Source of the DNA: DATEOR01 sp046734455 | GTDB taxonomy: Bacteria; Actinomycetota; Thermoleophilia; Gaiellales; Gaiellaceae | DNA: 63,783 nt | NCBI GenBank assembly: GCA_046734455.1 | Contig: JBKPRJ010000058.1 | Span: 1-63,783 of the forward strand | Direction: 5' to 3' | In this document: positions 34,341 to 43,351 of the stretch, in pieces | Layout: each line of letters starts with the position of its first letter | Position numbering within the stretch: the stretch's first letter is position 1 | The notes under the pieces: generated by a model | Database searches by the model: none | What the model saw: only the letters and a program-made list of their open reading frames with translations | What the model was told of the DNA's origin: nothing | Translations under genes and position numbers: made by a program

Positions 34341-35701
34341 CCACGACCCCGACGGATCACCTCTGGCGGCACTTCACCGCGGCCGGCGCGCCGCAGCTCG
34401 TCATCGAGCGCGGCGAGGGGTGCTACATCTGGGATGCGGAGGGGAACCGCTACCTCGACGCGCTCTCGGCTCTCTACTGCGTCAACATCGGCTACGGGCC
34501 CTGGCCCGAGATCACGGAGGCCGCGCAGAAGCAGCTCGACCAGCTGCCCTTTTTCACGAACTGGGTCGGGTTCGCGACGCCGCCCGCGCTCGAGCTCGCC
34601 GAGAAGGTCACGGAGCTCGTGCCGATCGACGTCGGGCGCATCTTCTTCGTCGGCGGCGGCTCCGAGGCGATCGAGACCGCCCTCAAGGTCGCGCGCCAGT
34701 ACCACCGGCTGCGCGGCGAGCCGACCCGCTACAAGTTCGTCACGCGCCGGAGCGCCTACCACGGGACGACTATGGGCGCGCTCTCCATCAACGGCAGCCC
34801 CGCGCTCCGCTCGCAGTTCGAGCCGCTCATGCCCGGCTGCCTGCGCGCGCCGATGCCGTACCGCTATCGCTGCCCGTACTGCTCGGAGGAGTCGCGCTGC
34901 AATCTCCAGTGCGCGGACGAGATCGACAACATCGTCCAGAACGAAGGGCCGGAGACCGTCGCCGCGGTCATCCTCGAGCCCGTCCAGAACTCGGCCGGCT
35001 CGATCACGCCGCCGGAGGGCTACTTCCAGCGCGTGCGGGAGATCTGCGACGAGCACGGCCTCCTGCTCGTGGCCGACGAGGTCATCTGCGGCTTCGGCCG
35101 GGTCGGCGACTGGTTCGGGACGACCCGCTACGGCATCGAGCCGGACATGATGACGGTGGCCAAGGGGATCACCTCGGCCTACGCGCCGCTCGGCGCTCTG
35201 ATCGCGAACGAGCGCACGATCGAGCCCTTCTTCGCGGAGAAGAAGACGGCCTTCACGCACGGAATCACGTTCGGCGGCCACCCGCTCTCCTGCGCGATCG
35301 CGCTCGCCAATCTCGAGGTCTTCGAGAAGGAGGACCTCGTCGGCCGCTCGCAGACCCTCGGCCCCGACCTCCGCGAGCGCTGCGAGGTGCTGCTCGAAGA
35401 GCACCCCATGGTGGGCGACGTGCGCGGCGACGGCTACTTCTACTCCCTCGAGCTCGTGAAGGACAAGGAGACGAAGGAGACCTTCACGCCGGCCGAGCGC
35501 GACGACCTGATCAAGACGTTCCTGCTCCCGCGGACGCGCGAGCTGGGCGTCTACATGCGCTTCGACGACCGCGGCGAGACGTGCGCGCAGTTCGCGCCGC
35601 CGCTCGTCGCCGGGCCGGAGGAGTTCGACGAGATGGTGGGCGTCCTGCGACAGGTGCTCGACGAGGCGTGGGATCGCGTCAATACGAGAGTGGAGGCATA
35701 A
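34337..35701 (+). CDS. Class III (omega-amino acid:pyruvate/2-oxoglutarate type) aminotransferase
   Basis: A 454-aa PLP enzyme. It has GGGSEAIETALKVARQYH, SAYHGTTMGAL, the PLP Asp in LLVADEVICGFGR and the PLP Lys in MTVAKGITSAYAPLGA. A Cys-containing stretch (RCPYCSEESRC, then NLQC) lies where related enzymes also carry Cys. With the following aldehyde dehydrogenase it would convert an amine such as GABA, beta-alanine or a polyamine product to an acid. The start TTG 34337 has AAGGAG at 34325-34330. The specific amine is not assignable. Confidence 0.9.
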   Translation: MTTTPTDHLWRHFTAAGAPQLVIERGEGCYIWDAEGNRYLDALSALYCVNIGYGPWPEITEAAQKQLDQLPFFTNWVGFATPPALELAEKVTELVPIDVGRIFFVGGGSEAIETALKVARQYHRLRGEPTRYKFVTRRSAYHGTTMGALSINGSPALRSQFEPLMPGCLRAPMPYRYRCPYCSEESRCNLQCADEIDNIVQNEGPETVAAVILEPVQNSAGSITPPEGYFQRVREICDEHGLLLVADEVICGFGRVGDWFGTTRYGIEPDMMTVAKGITSAYAPLGALIANERTIEPFFAEKKTAFTHGITFGGHPLSCAIALANLEVFEKEDLVGRSQTLGPDLRERCEVLLEEHPMVGDVRGDGYFYSLELVKDKETKETFTPAERDDLIKTFLLPRTRELGVYMRFDDRGETCAQFAPPLVAGPEEFDEMVGVLRQVLDEAWDRVNTRVEA

Positions 35702-35704
35702 GAC

Positions 35705-37168
35705 ATGGCCACGGCTGTGAAGACCCTGCAGAACTTCGTCGCCGGCGACTGGGTCGAGGCGACCGGAGACGAAGCGCGGGAGATCGTCTCCCCGGTGACC
35801 GGCGAGAAGCTCGCCGACGCGCCGAATGCGAGCGAGGAGGACGTGAAGCGCGCCGCGAAGGCCGCGCGGGAGGCTCAGCCGAAGTGGGCGGCGCTCTCCG
35901 CCTGGGACCGCGCGAAGGTGTGCCACGCCATCGCCGATCTGATCGAGGAGCGCAAGGAGGAGTTCGCGCGTGAGCTCTCCCTCGAGCAGGGGAAGCCCTA
36001 CACCGCCGAGGCGATTCCCGACATCGAGGAGACCGCGGAGAACTTCCGCATCGCCGCCGAGGACGTGAAGCGGATGGAGTCCGCCGTCATCCCCTCGCAG
36101 GACGTGAACAAGCGCATCCTCACCTTCCGCAAGCCGAATGGCGTCTATGCCGGGATCACGCCGTGGAACTTCCCGACGCTCATCCCGGTCGAGCTGATCG
36201 CGCCTGGGATCGCGGCCGGGAACGCGATCGTCATGAAGCCGTCCGAGTGGACGCCGATCGCGATGGCCAACTTCATGCAGATCATGGCCGACGCCGGTCT
36301 TCCCGAAGGCGTCGTCAACGTCGTCTACGGCGACGGCAAGGTGGGCGAGCGTCTGATCCAGGACGAGAACGTCGACTGCGTCGGCTTCGTCGGTTCGCAC
36401 ACGACCGCGGAGAAGATCGTCCGCGCGGCCGGGCTCAAGCGCTCGCTGATCGAGGCGAGCGGAAACGGGCCCGTGGTCGTCTGTGCCGACGCCGACCTCG
36501 AGGCAGCCGCGAAGGGCGCCGTGTTCGGCGGCTTCTTCTGCGCGGGCCAGGTGTGCTGCGCGACCGAGCGCGTCCTCGTCGACGAGCGCGTGCACGACGA
36601 CTTCCTCGCCGCCGTGGTCAAGGAGGCCGAGGGCTGGAAGCTCGGCGACCCCTTCGACGACGACACGCTGGTCGGTCCGATGAACAACGAACCGACCGCC
36701 CAGAAGATGGATGCGCACCTCGAGGACGCCCTGTCCAAGGGCGCCGAGATCGTCGTCGGCGGCTCGCGGGACGACGACCGCCCGACCAGCCTCTACTACC
36801 AGCCCACCGTGGTCGACCGGGTCGGCACCGACACGCTCATCAACCGCGACGAGACGTTCGGGCCGATCGTCCCGCTGATCAGCGTGGCGAGCGACGACGA
36901 GGCGATTGCGGTCGCGAACGACTCGCACCTCGGCCTGCAGGCGGCCGTCTACACGACGAGCCTCCGGCGCGCGTTCCGCTATCTCGACAACCTCCGCGTC
37001 GGCAACGTCGTCGTCAACGACTCGACCGACTACTGGGAGGCGCACGAGCCGTTCGGCGGCGCCGCCGGCACGCGGACGGGCTGGGGACGGATCGGCGGCC
37101 GCTACACGATGCTCGACATGACCGACCTGAAGACGGTTGTGCTCGACGTCGGCGGCCTGTCCGAGTGA
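35705..37168 (+). CDS. NAD(P)-dependent aldehyde dehydrogenase (semialdehyde type)
   Basis: A 487-aa ALDH. NAD-binding is seen in GITPWNFPTLIPVELIAPG, the general base Glu in LIEASGNGPVVV, the catalytic Cys in CAGQVCCATERV, and DETFGPIVPLI near the C-terminus. It lies 3 bp after the aminotransferase, so it most likely oxidises the semialdehyde made by it (succinic or malonic semialdehyde-like). A palindrome with a second copy at the window end lies just after the stop. Confidence 0.93.
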   Translation: MATAVKTLQNFVAGDWVEATGDEAREIVSPVTGEKLADAPNASEEDVKRAAKAAREAQPKWAALSAWDRAKVCHAIADLIEERKEEFARELSLEQGKPYTAEAIPDIEETAENFRIAAEDVKRMESAVIPSQDVNKRILTFRKPNGVYAGITPWNFPTLIPVELIAPGIAAGNAIVMKPSEWTPIAMANFMQIMADAGLPEGVVNVVYGDGKVGERLIQDENVDCVGFVGSHTTAEKIVRAAGLKRSLIEASGNGPVVVCADADLEAAAKGAVFGGFFCAGQVCCATERVLVDERVHDDFLAAVVKEAEGWKLGDPFDDDTLVGPMNNEPTAQKMDAHLEDALSKGAEIVVGGSRDDDRPTSLYYQPTVVDRVGTDTLINRDETFGPIVPLISVASDDEAIAVANDSHLGLQAAVYTTSLRRAFRYLDNLRVGNVVVNDSTDYWEAHEPFGGAAGTRTGWGRIGGRYTMLDMTDLKTVVLDVGGLSE

Positions 37169-37170
37169 GA

Positions 37171-37190
37171 CAGCGGGGTCTGACCCCTTT
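37171..37190. repeat. Palindromic repeat GGGGTCTGACCCC, copy 1
   Basis: GGGGTC-T-GACCCC (37175-37187) is preceded by ACAGC and followed by TTTCGGA. A second copy lies at 63758-63770 with the shared context ACA-N-C before the palindrome. It is intergenic, right after the aldehyde dehydrogenase stop, and could fold as a short hairpin. Confidence 0.6.
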
Positions 37191-37227
37191 CGGAGGCTAC
37201 TTGAGGGTTTGCGGGGGCTAGGGACGC

Positions 37228-38325
37228 TTGGCCTTCGCCGTCCTCTTCGCGCTCGCGGCGCTCGACGCCGCGGGCTACAGCATCATTGCGCCCGTCGTTC
37301 CCGAGATCGGAGACGCGACGGGCGCGGGGCCGGGCCTCATGGGCGTGCTCGTCGCCTCGTTCGCGGTCGGCCAGATGGTCGGCTATCCGCTGAGCGCCCG
37401 CTTGCTGCAGCGGGTTCATGCCCGTGCAGTCCTCCTCGTCTCGCTCTCCTTGACGATCGTCGGCGACCTTGGGTTCGTGTTCGGCGAGAGCCTCGGCGTG
37501 TACTTCCCGGCGCGGCTCGTGCAGGGGATCGGGGCGGGCGGCCTGTGGATCGGGACGGCCTTCGCCATCCTCGAGCGCTACCCCGGCGAGGAGTACAAGC
37601 GGCTCAGCGGGATCCTCGCCGCCTATGGGCTCGGTGCCATCGCGGGCCCGGCAATCGGAGGCGTCGGAGGGATCAGCGGGCCGTTCCTGCTCCACCTCGT
37701 CCTCGTGACGGCGCTCACGCTGGCGCTCCTGGCGATCGGCGCCCCGAAGAACACCGCCGAGTTCGGCTCCGATCGCTCTGCGCTCAGGACGCCGGGCTTC
37801 ATGCTCGCCTCGGCCGGCATCCTCATGGTCGCGCTGACGCTCGGGACCTTCGACGGCCCCATGCCGCTCCACTTCGGCGAGCAGCTGAGCCAGGCCGAGA
37901 TCGCTGCGCTCTACGTGCTTGCAGCGCTGGTCTCTTCCGGCGCCGCAGCGCTCGCGGGGCGCCGGCCTCCGAGGGCGATGCTCGCCCTGGCGACCGTCCT
38001 CATGACACTTTCGATCGCACTCGGAGGAGCAACCGAGGTGGTGGGCCTGTGGATCGTCGTCGCGATCCTCTGCGGCCTCGGAGTCGGAGCGGGAGATGCG
38101 GGCTCCCTCGGCGTCCTGCTCGAGTCCATCGGGCTCGACCGCATCGTCCTGGCCATGGTCGTCTGGTCCCAGATCTGGGCGATCGGCTACCTCGTCGGGC
38201 CGGCGATCGGCGGCGGCGTCGCGGAGGCGCTGGGCTACGGGGCCTTGGGGCTCGTGCCGCTCGTGGCCAGCATGTTCGTCTTCGTCGGGTTCGCGAGGCT
38301 GCGCTCGGAGCCCGCCGCGGCCTGA
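37228..38325 (+). CDS. MFS transporter, short
   Basis: A 365-aa protein with about eleven to twelve hydrophobic helices and a degenerate MFS loop 2-3 motif (GYPLSARLLQRVHARAVLL). It is shorter than the usual about 400 aa. The start is TTG 37228, the first in frame after GGGGGCTAGG. It may export or import the substrate of the aminotransferase/ALDH pathway upstream. Its 3' end overlaps purF antisense by 91 bp, an unusually long convergent overlap. Confidence 0.82.
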   Translation: MAFAVLFALAALDAAGYSIIAPVVPEIGDATGAGPGLMGVLVASFAVGQMVGYPLSARLLQRVHARAVLLVSLSLTIVGDLGFVFGESLGVYFPARLVQGIGAGGLWIGTAFAILERYPGEEYKRLSGILAAYGLGAIAGPAIGGVGGISGPFLLHLVLVTALTLALLAIGAPKNTAEFGSDRSALRTPGFMLASAGILMVALTLGTFDGPMPLHFGEQLSQAEIAALYVLAALVSSGAAALAGRRPPRAMLALATVLMTLSIALGGATEVVGLWIVVAILCGLGVGAGDAGSLGVLLESIGLDRIVLAMVVWSQIWAIGYLVGPAIGGGVAEALGYGALGLVPLVASMFVFVGFARLRSEPAAA

Positions 38326-39698
38326 CCCTCGAAGCGGAGCTTCGCCAGCTTGAGGTCGTCCGGGATCCGCGTCGGATAGTCCCGCGTGAGGCAGGCGCGG
38401 CAGAAGGTTCCGTCCGGCCGGCGCGTGGAGTCCTGCAGGCCGTCGAGCGAGAGGTAGGCAAGGCTCGTCGCGCCGAGCTGCTCCCGCACCTGCTCGACGG
38501 AGCGCCCGCCGGCGATCAGCTCGTCCTCGTCCGCCATGTCGATTCCGTAGAAGCAGGGCGAGACGATCGGAGGCGAGGAGATGCGCAGGTGCACCTCGAG
38601 CGCGCCTTCCTCGAAGAGCATGGCGACGATCTTGCGGGTCGTCGTGCCGCGCACGATCGAGTCGTCGACGACGACGACGCGCTTCCCGGAGACCTCGGCG
38701 AGCGGATTGAACTTCGTCTTGATCCCGTGCTCGCGCAGGGCCTGATCCGGCTGGATGAACGTGCGCCCGACGTAGCGGTTCTTGATCAGCCCCTCGGCGA
38801 ACGGGATCCCGCTTGCCCGCGCGAACCCGATCGCGGCGGGGGTGCCCGAGTCGGGCACGGCCATGACGAGGTCGGCCTCGACAGGCGCCTCGGCCGCCAG
38901 CCGCTCACCCATGCGCACACGCGCCCCATGGAGCTCGACGCCGCGAAGCTTCGTGTCCGGCCGGGCGAAGTAGATGAACTCGAAGATGCACATGGAGCCG
39001 GCTCCGGCCGCGCCCACTGCCTGGCGCGCCTCGTAGCCCGACTCGTCCACGATCACCATCTCGCCCGGCGCGAGCTCGCGCTCGACCTCGGCGCCGAGCA
39101 GGTCGAAAGCGCAGGTCTCGGAGGCGAGGAGCCAGTCGTCGTCGAGCCGGCCGAGGACGAGCGGCCGGATCCCGTGCGGGTCGCGGAAGCCGACGAGCTT
39201 GCCCTCGGCGAGGAGGACGGCGGAGAACGCGCCCTCGATCCTCGCCATCGCGCCCGCCACGGCCTCTTCGAGCGGTCGCTCGTCGCGTGCGATCAGCGCC
39301 GCGATCACTTCCGTATCGGAGGTGGAGCGAAGCCGCGCCCCCTCGGCGAGGAGGCCGGCCCGGAGCTCGCTCGTGTTCGTGAGATTCCCGTTGTGACCGA
39401 GCGCGACGGTGCGCGCGAGTCCCTGCTGGATGATGGGCTGCGCGTTCGCCCAGTGCGTCGAGCCGGTCGTCGAATAGCGGGCGTGCCCGACCGCGACCTG
39501 CCCCGTCAAGCCGCGCAGCTTCTGCTCGCTGAAGACCTGCGTGACCAGGCCCATGTCCCGCAGGGCGGTGACGCGGCCCTCGTCCGAGACGGCGATTCCG
39601 GCCGATTCCTGGCCGCGGTGCTGGAGCGCGAAGAGCCCGAAGTACGTGAGGCGCGCGACGTCTCGCTCGGGAGCGTGGATGCCGAAGATCCCGCACAT
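38235..39698 (-). CDS. purF: Amidophosphoribosyltransferase
   Basis: A 487-aa Bacillus-type PurF. The mature N-terminus begins MCGIFGIHAPE, with Cys2 as the glutaminase nucleophile and no propeptide encoded. The PRPP loop is VVVVDDSIVRGTTTRK. Four Cys that would bind a 4Fe-4S cluster are in MCIFEF, SPCFYGID and FCRAC. It commits PRPP to purine synthesis. ATG shares one base with the purL stop (TGATG). The last about 30 codons lie antisense to the MFS gene. Confidence 0.96.
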   Translation of the reverse strand: MCGIFGIHAPERDVARLTYFGLFALQHRGQESAGIAVSDEGRVTALRDMGLVTQVFSEQKLRGLTGQVAVGHARYSTTGSTHWANAQPIIQQGLARTVALGHNGNLTNTSELRAGLLAEGARLRSTSDTEVIAALIARDERPLEEAVAGAMARIEGAFSAVLLAEGKLVGFRDPHGIRPLVLGRLDDDWLLASETCAFDLLGAEVERELAPGEMVIVDESGYEARQAVGAAGAGSMCIFEFIYFARPDTKLRGVELHGARVRMGERLAAEAPVEADLVMAVPDSGTPAAIGFARASGIPFAEGLIKNRYVGRTFIQPDQALREHGIKTKFNPLAEVSGKRVVVVDDSIVRGTTTRKIVAMLFEEGALEVHLRISSPPIVSPCFYGIDMADEDELIAGGRSVEQVREQLGATSLAYLSLDGLQDSTRRPDGTFCRACLTRDYPTRIPDDLKLAKLRFEGQAAAGSERSLANPTKTNMLATSGTSPKAP

Positions 39699-41785
39699 CA
39701 GACGTATCCTCCCGCGCGCGCCAGGTCTTCGAGCTCGACGCCGAAGAGCTTCGAGCCTCCGGCTTCGCCGATCCGGCGATACGGCATGCCCTCGAGCGCC
39801 GACTCGTCCTCGGTCAGGCACGCGACGACCGCCTGGCCTCCGCCTTCGCCGAACCAGACGACGGCGTCGTCCTCGAGCTCGATCTGGGCGCCGATCCCCG
39901 ACCAGAGCGCGAGCTCGGCGAGGGCGACGGCGAGCCCTCCCTCGGCGCAGTCGTGGGAGGCGGTCAGCGTCGGAGCAGCGCGCCAGAGGAAGCGGACGAG
40001 CGCAGCCTCGGCGCCGAGCTGAGGCCGCGGAGGCCTGCCCGCCGCGCCTCCGAGAAAACGCGACTGGTACTCGGAGCCGTCGAGTGAGAGCTCCGGTGCG
40101 CCGACGACGTAGATGGCATCGCCTTCCCGCCAGCCCGACGGGATGCGCCGGACGTCGGGGACGAGCCCGACGCACCCGACCACCGGAGTCGGGTAGATCG
40201 GGAAGCCGTCGGTCTCGTTGTAGAGCGAGACGTTGCCGGAGACGACGGGGATCCCGAGCGCCTCGCATGCGAGCGACATCCCTTCGATCGCCTCGGTCAG
40301 CTCCCAGGCGATCTCCGGCTTCTCCGGATTGCCGAAGTTGAGGCAGTCGGTGAGCGCGAGCGGCTTCCCGCCCGCACACGCGACGTTGCGCGCGGCTTCG
40401 AGGACGGCGAGCATCCCGCCGGTCTGCGGGTCGAGGCAGGCGATTCTGCCTGACCCGTCGAGGGAGACCGCGAGGCCGCGGTGGGAGGGGCGCAGCCTCA
40501 TCACGGCGGCATCGAGGCCGGGCCGGCGCACGGTACGCGAGCCGACGAGGTGGTCATAGCGGCGGTACACCCAGGAACGGCTCTTCAGGTTCGGCGTTCG
40601 CAGGAGGTCGACGAGCTCAGCCGGCTCGGGCTTGATCGCCCGGTGCGCGATGGGCGCCTGCAGTTTCCGGGGCCTTGTGGCGACGCGATAGCGCGGCGTC
40701 TCCTCGGTGAGGAGCTCGGCCGGGATCTCGCCGACGACCTCGTCCTCCCAGAACATGCGCAGCGCGCCGGAGGCCGTGACGACGCCGATGTCGGCGCATT
40801 CGAGCTCCCAGCGCGCGCACACCTCCGCGACCTTCTCGGGCCGGTCGGACACGCAGACCATGCGCTCCTGGCTCTCCGAGATCATGACCTCGACCGGCTC
40901 CATGTCGGCCTCCCGCAGGGGCACCCGGTCGAGGTGGACGTCGATGCCGACGCCGCCACTCGCCATCTCCGACAGGGACGATGCAAGGCCCGCCGCGCCG
41001 AGATCCTGCAGCGACTGCACGAGCCCGCCCTCGACGAGCGCAAGGCTCGCCTCGATGAGCTTCTTGCCGGTGAAGGGATCGCCGATCTGGACGGACGGGC
41101 GCTTGTCCTCGTCCTCGTCCGAGAGCTCCTGGCTCGCGAGCACGCTCGCGCCGCCGATTCCATCGCGTCCCGTCGTCGCGCCGAAGAGCAGCACGTGGTT
41201 CCCCGCGCCCCCGGCCTCCGCGCGCGTGACGCGGTCGGTGGGGAGGAGCCCCACGCACATCGCGTTCACGAGCGGGTTCGAGGCATAGGCGTCGTCGAAG
41301 ACCGTGTCGCCCCCTACCGTTGGCACGCCGACGCAGTTTCCGTAGTGGCCGATTCCGCCGACTGCGCGACCGAACTCGAATCCCGGCTTGCCGAAGCGCA
41401 GGCCGTCGAGGAGCGCGACCGGGCGGGCCCCCATGGCGACGATGTCGCGGAGGATTCCCCCGACGCCGGTCGCGGCGCCCTGGAAGGGCTCGACCGCGGA
41501 CGGGTGGTTGTGGCTCTCCACCTTGAACGCGACGGCCTCGCCCTCGCCGAGGTCGACGACGCCCGCGTTCTCACCCGGACCCTGGAGGACGCCCGCGCCC
41601 TCCGTCGGGAAGCGCTTCAGGAGCAGCGCCGAGTGCTTGTAGCCGCAGTGCTCGGACCACAGGAGCGAGAAAACCGCCAGCTCGAAGTCGTTCGGCCGGC
41701 GCCCGAGCAGTGTCTCGATACGGTCGAACTCCCCGTCCGTGAGGCCGAGCGCGCGATGCAACGGGCGGTGAGCAACGGAGCTCAA
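39698..41785 (-). CDS. purL: Phosphoribosylformylglycinamidine synthase subunit PurL (small type)
   Basis: A 695-aa protein of the small PurL class without a glutaminase domain, which needs PurQ and PurS, both encoded at 49.9-50.9 kb. Motifs include SEHCGYKHS, FKVESHNHPSAVEPFQGAATG, TVGGDTVFDD, TGRDGIGGAS and QDLGAAGLASS. It converts FGAR to FGAM. It begins the purL-purF pair; the start is ATG 41785. Confidence 0.96.
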   Translation of the reverse strand: MSSVAHRPLHRALGLTDGEFDRIETLLGRRPNDFELAVFSLLWSEHCGYKHSALLLKRFPTEGAGVLQGPGENAGVVDLGEGEAVAFKVESHNHPSAVEPFQGAATGVGGILRDIVAMGARPVALLDGLRFGKPGFEFGRAVGGIGHYGNCVGVPTVGGDTVFDDAYASNPLVNAMCVGLLPTDRVTRAEAGGAGNHVLLFGATTGRDGIGGASVLASQELSDEDEDKRPSVQIGDPFTGKKLIEASLALVEGGLVQSLQDLGAAGLASSLSEMASGGVGIDVHLDRVPLREADMEPVEVMISESQERMVCVSDRPEKVAEVCARWELECADIGVVTASGALRMFWEDEVVGEIPAELLTEETPRYRVATRPRKLQAPIAHRAIKPEPAELVDLLRTPNLKSRSWVYRRYDHLVGSRTVRRPGLDAAVMRLRPSHRGLAVSLDGSGRIACLDPQTGGMLAVLEAARNVACAGGKPLALTDCLNFGNPEKPEIAWELTEAIEGMSLACEALGIPVVSGNVSLYNETDGFPIYPTPVVGCVGLVPDVRRIPSGWREGDAIYVVGAPELSLDGSEYQSRFLGGAAGRPPRPQLGAEAALVRFLWRAAPTLTASHDCAEGGLAVALAELALWSGIGAQIELEDDAVVWFGEGGGQAVVACLTEDESALEGMPYRRIGEAGGSKLFGVELEDLARAGGYV

Positions 41786-41852
41786 GAGGCCTTCCCAACC
41801 ATATCGAGTCGAGCGGAAGGCGACGAGCCCTTTCGTCGTTAGGGTCCTAGTC

Positions 41853-42770
41853 GTGCGCGGCTACGTCGTCATGCTCGGGGTCCTGGCCGCATCGTGGGGC
41901 GCGTCGTACCTCTTCATCAAGGTCGCCGTCGAAGACCTCGAGCCCGCCCCAATGATGTGCCTGCGGCTTATCCTCGCCTTCGCAGCGCTCTTCCCCGTGC
42001 TTGCGGTCGCGTCCGGCTTTCGGGGCGCGGTCTCGGCGATCAAGGAGACCGGTCGCGGGGGCGCGCTGCTCGGCCTCATCAACATGGCGATCCCGTTCAC
42101 GCTCATCGCATGGGGCGAGAAGCACATCGACTCAGGGGTCGCCGCGATCGCGAACTCGACGGTGCCGATCTTCGTCGCTCTCCTCGCCATCCCCTTCCGG
42201 CCGAGCGAGCGCGTGACCGGTATGCGCCTCCTCGGCGTCCTGCTCGGCCTCGTCGGCGTCGGCGTCCTCACGGGCCTCGACCCGGAGGGGGGCTGGTGGG
42301 CGATTGCCGGAACGCTCGCCGTCGTACTCGCCTCCTTCTCCTACGCCTGCGCGAACCTCTACGCGCCGGCGCGGTTCGGCCAGACGGAGCCGATCGTCGT
42401 CGCCGCGACGACGACCTTCTGGGGAATGATCCTGCTGATCCCGGTCTCGCTCTTCCAGCTCCCGGACGAGATGCCGGGCTGGAAGGCGCTCGCCTCGGTC
42501 GCCGCGCTCGGCCTGATCGGGACCGCGTTCGCCACGCTGATCCTCTACCGCATGCTGAACACGTACGGCTCCTCGCGCACGTCGCTCGTCACGTACCTCC
42601 TGCCGCCGATGGCGCTCTTCTACGGCGTGACGATCCTCGACGAGCAGATCCACCTGAACGCGGCGCTCGGCCTCGTGCTCATCCTCGCCGGCGTGGCGCT
42701 CGGCTCGGGGATCTTCAAGGTCGTGCGGGGCCGCCGGGACGAGCCCGCCCCGGCGACCCCACGCGCTTGA
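41853..42770 (+). CDS. DMT-superfamily (EamA) transporter
   Basis: A 305-aa protein with ten hydrophobic helices in two EamA repeats (first around residues 1-130, second around 150-290). It probably exports an amino acid or metabolite. GTG 41853 lies 7 nt after TAGGGT (41840-41845), so it may be leaderless. It is divergent from purL. Confidence 0.88.
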   Translation: MRGYVVMLGVLAASWGASYLFIKVAVEDLEPAPMMCLRLILAFAALFPVLAVASGFRGAVSAIKETGRGGALLGLINMAIPFTLIAWGEKHIDSGVAAIANSTVPIFVALLAIPFRPSERVTGMRLLGVLLGLVGVGVLTGLDPEGGWWAIAGTLAVVLASFSYACANLYAPARFGQTEPIVVAATTTFWGMILLIPVSLFQLPDEMPGWKALASVAALGLIGTAFATLILYRMLNTYGSSRTSLVTYLLPPMALFYGVTILDEQIHLNAALGLVLILAGVALGSGIFKVVRGRRDEPAPATPRA

Positions 42771-42776
42771 CCTCGG

Positions 42777-43262
42777 TCAGACGCCCGTAACCGCGAACCA
42801 GCTGCCGCCGCCAGACGTCACGAAGACGATCGGGGCGAAGCAGGGCGACGGAAGTGCGACCTTCGCATCGATCTCCGCATCTCCGGTCGTGGTCGCCGGG
42901 ACCGGATCGGTCGAGACGTTCACCGTCGTCGGCAGGCCCGCTGCGTCGCTCGAGAGGCAGCTGACGACTCCCCTGAATGTCGGCGAGGGGTTCGCCCCGG
43001 TGCTCACGAGGACGAGGCCCTCGACTTCGATCTTCAGCCGCCCGTCTGCGCGGAGCTTGCCTTCGGCGGACTCGAGCTTCCACGGAACGCCGCCGCCGTT
43101 GATCCCGCGGATCGGGTTCGTCGCCCCGGTGTAGGGCGGCACGACCGGGGCCATGGTCTCGAACTTGAGGACGGTGCGCCCGTCCCCGCTCGACACCGCC
43201 GCCGTCACGCCGATCGCGGCCACTGCGACCGCGGCGGCGAGGATTGCCAAGAGCTTCTTCAT
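42777..43262 (-). CDS. Secreted protein of unknown function
   Basis: A 161-aa protein with a signal peptide (residues 1-24, KKLLAILAAAVAVAAIGVTA). A beta-rich mature part follows (GVPWKLESAEGKLRADGRLKIEVEGLVL) with two Cys. GAAGGAGA precedes ATG by a normal distance. It is 89 bp downstream of the receptor kinase gene on the same strand, so it may be co-transcribed. I do not recognise a family. Confidence 0.7.
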   Translation of the reverse strand: MKKLLAILAAAVAVAAIGVTAAVSSGDGRTVLKFETMAPVVPPYTGATNPIRGINGGGVPWKLESAEGKLRADGRLKIEVEGLVLVSTGANPSPTFRGVVSCLSSDAAGLPTTVNVSTDPVPATTTGDAEIDAKVALPSPCFAPIVFVTSGGGSWFAVTGV

Positions 43263-43351
43263 CGCGTCTCCTTCCCTCGAGGAATCGTCGCCAACGCAGT
43301 ACGAGGCGTGCCCGCGAGCGGTTTCCTCTGAGAAGGGTCAGGGCGTGGGCG

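Noticed and set aside
34900..34935. Cys-rich stretch of the aminotransferase as a novel metal site
   Set aside because: Related class III aminotransferases, as remembered, carry Cys in the same loop, so it is not clearly new.
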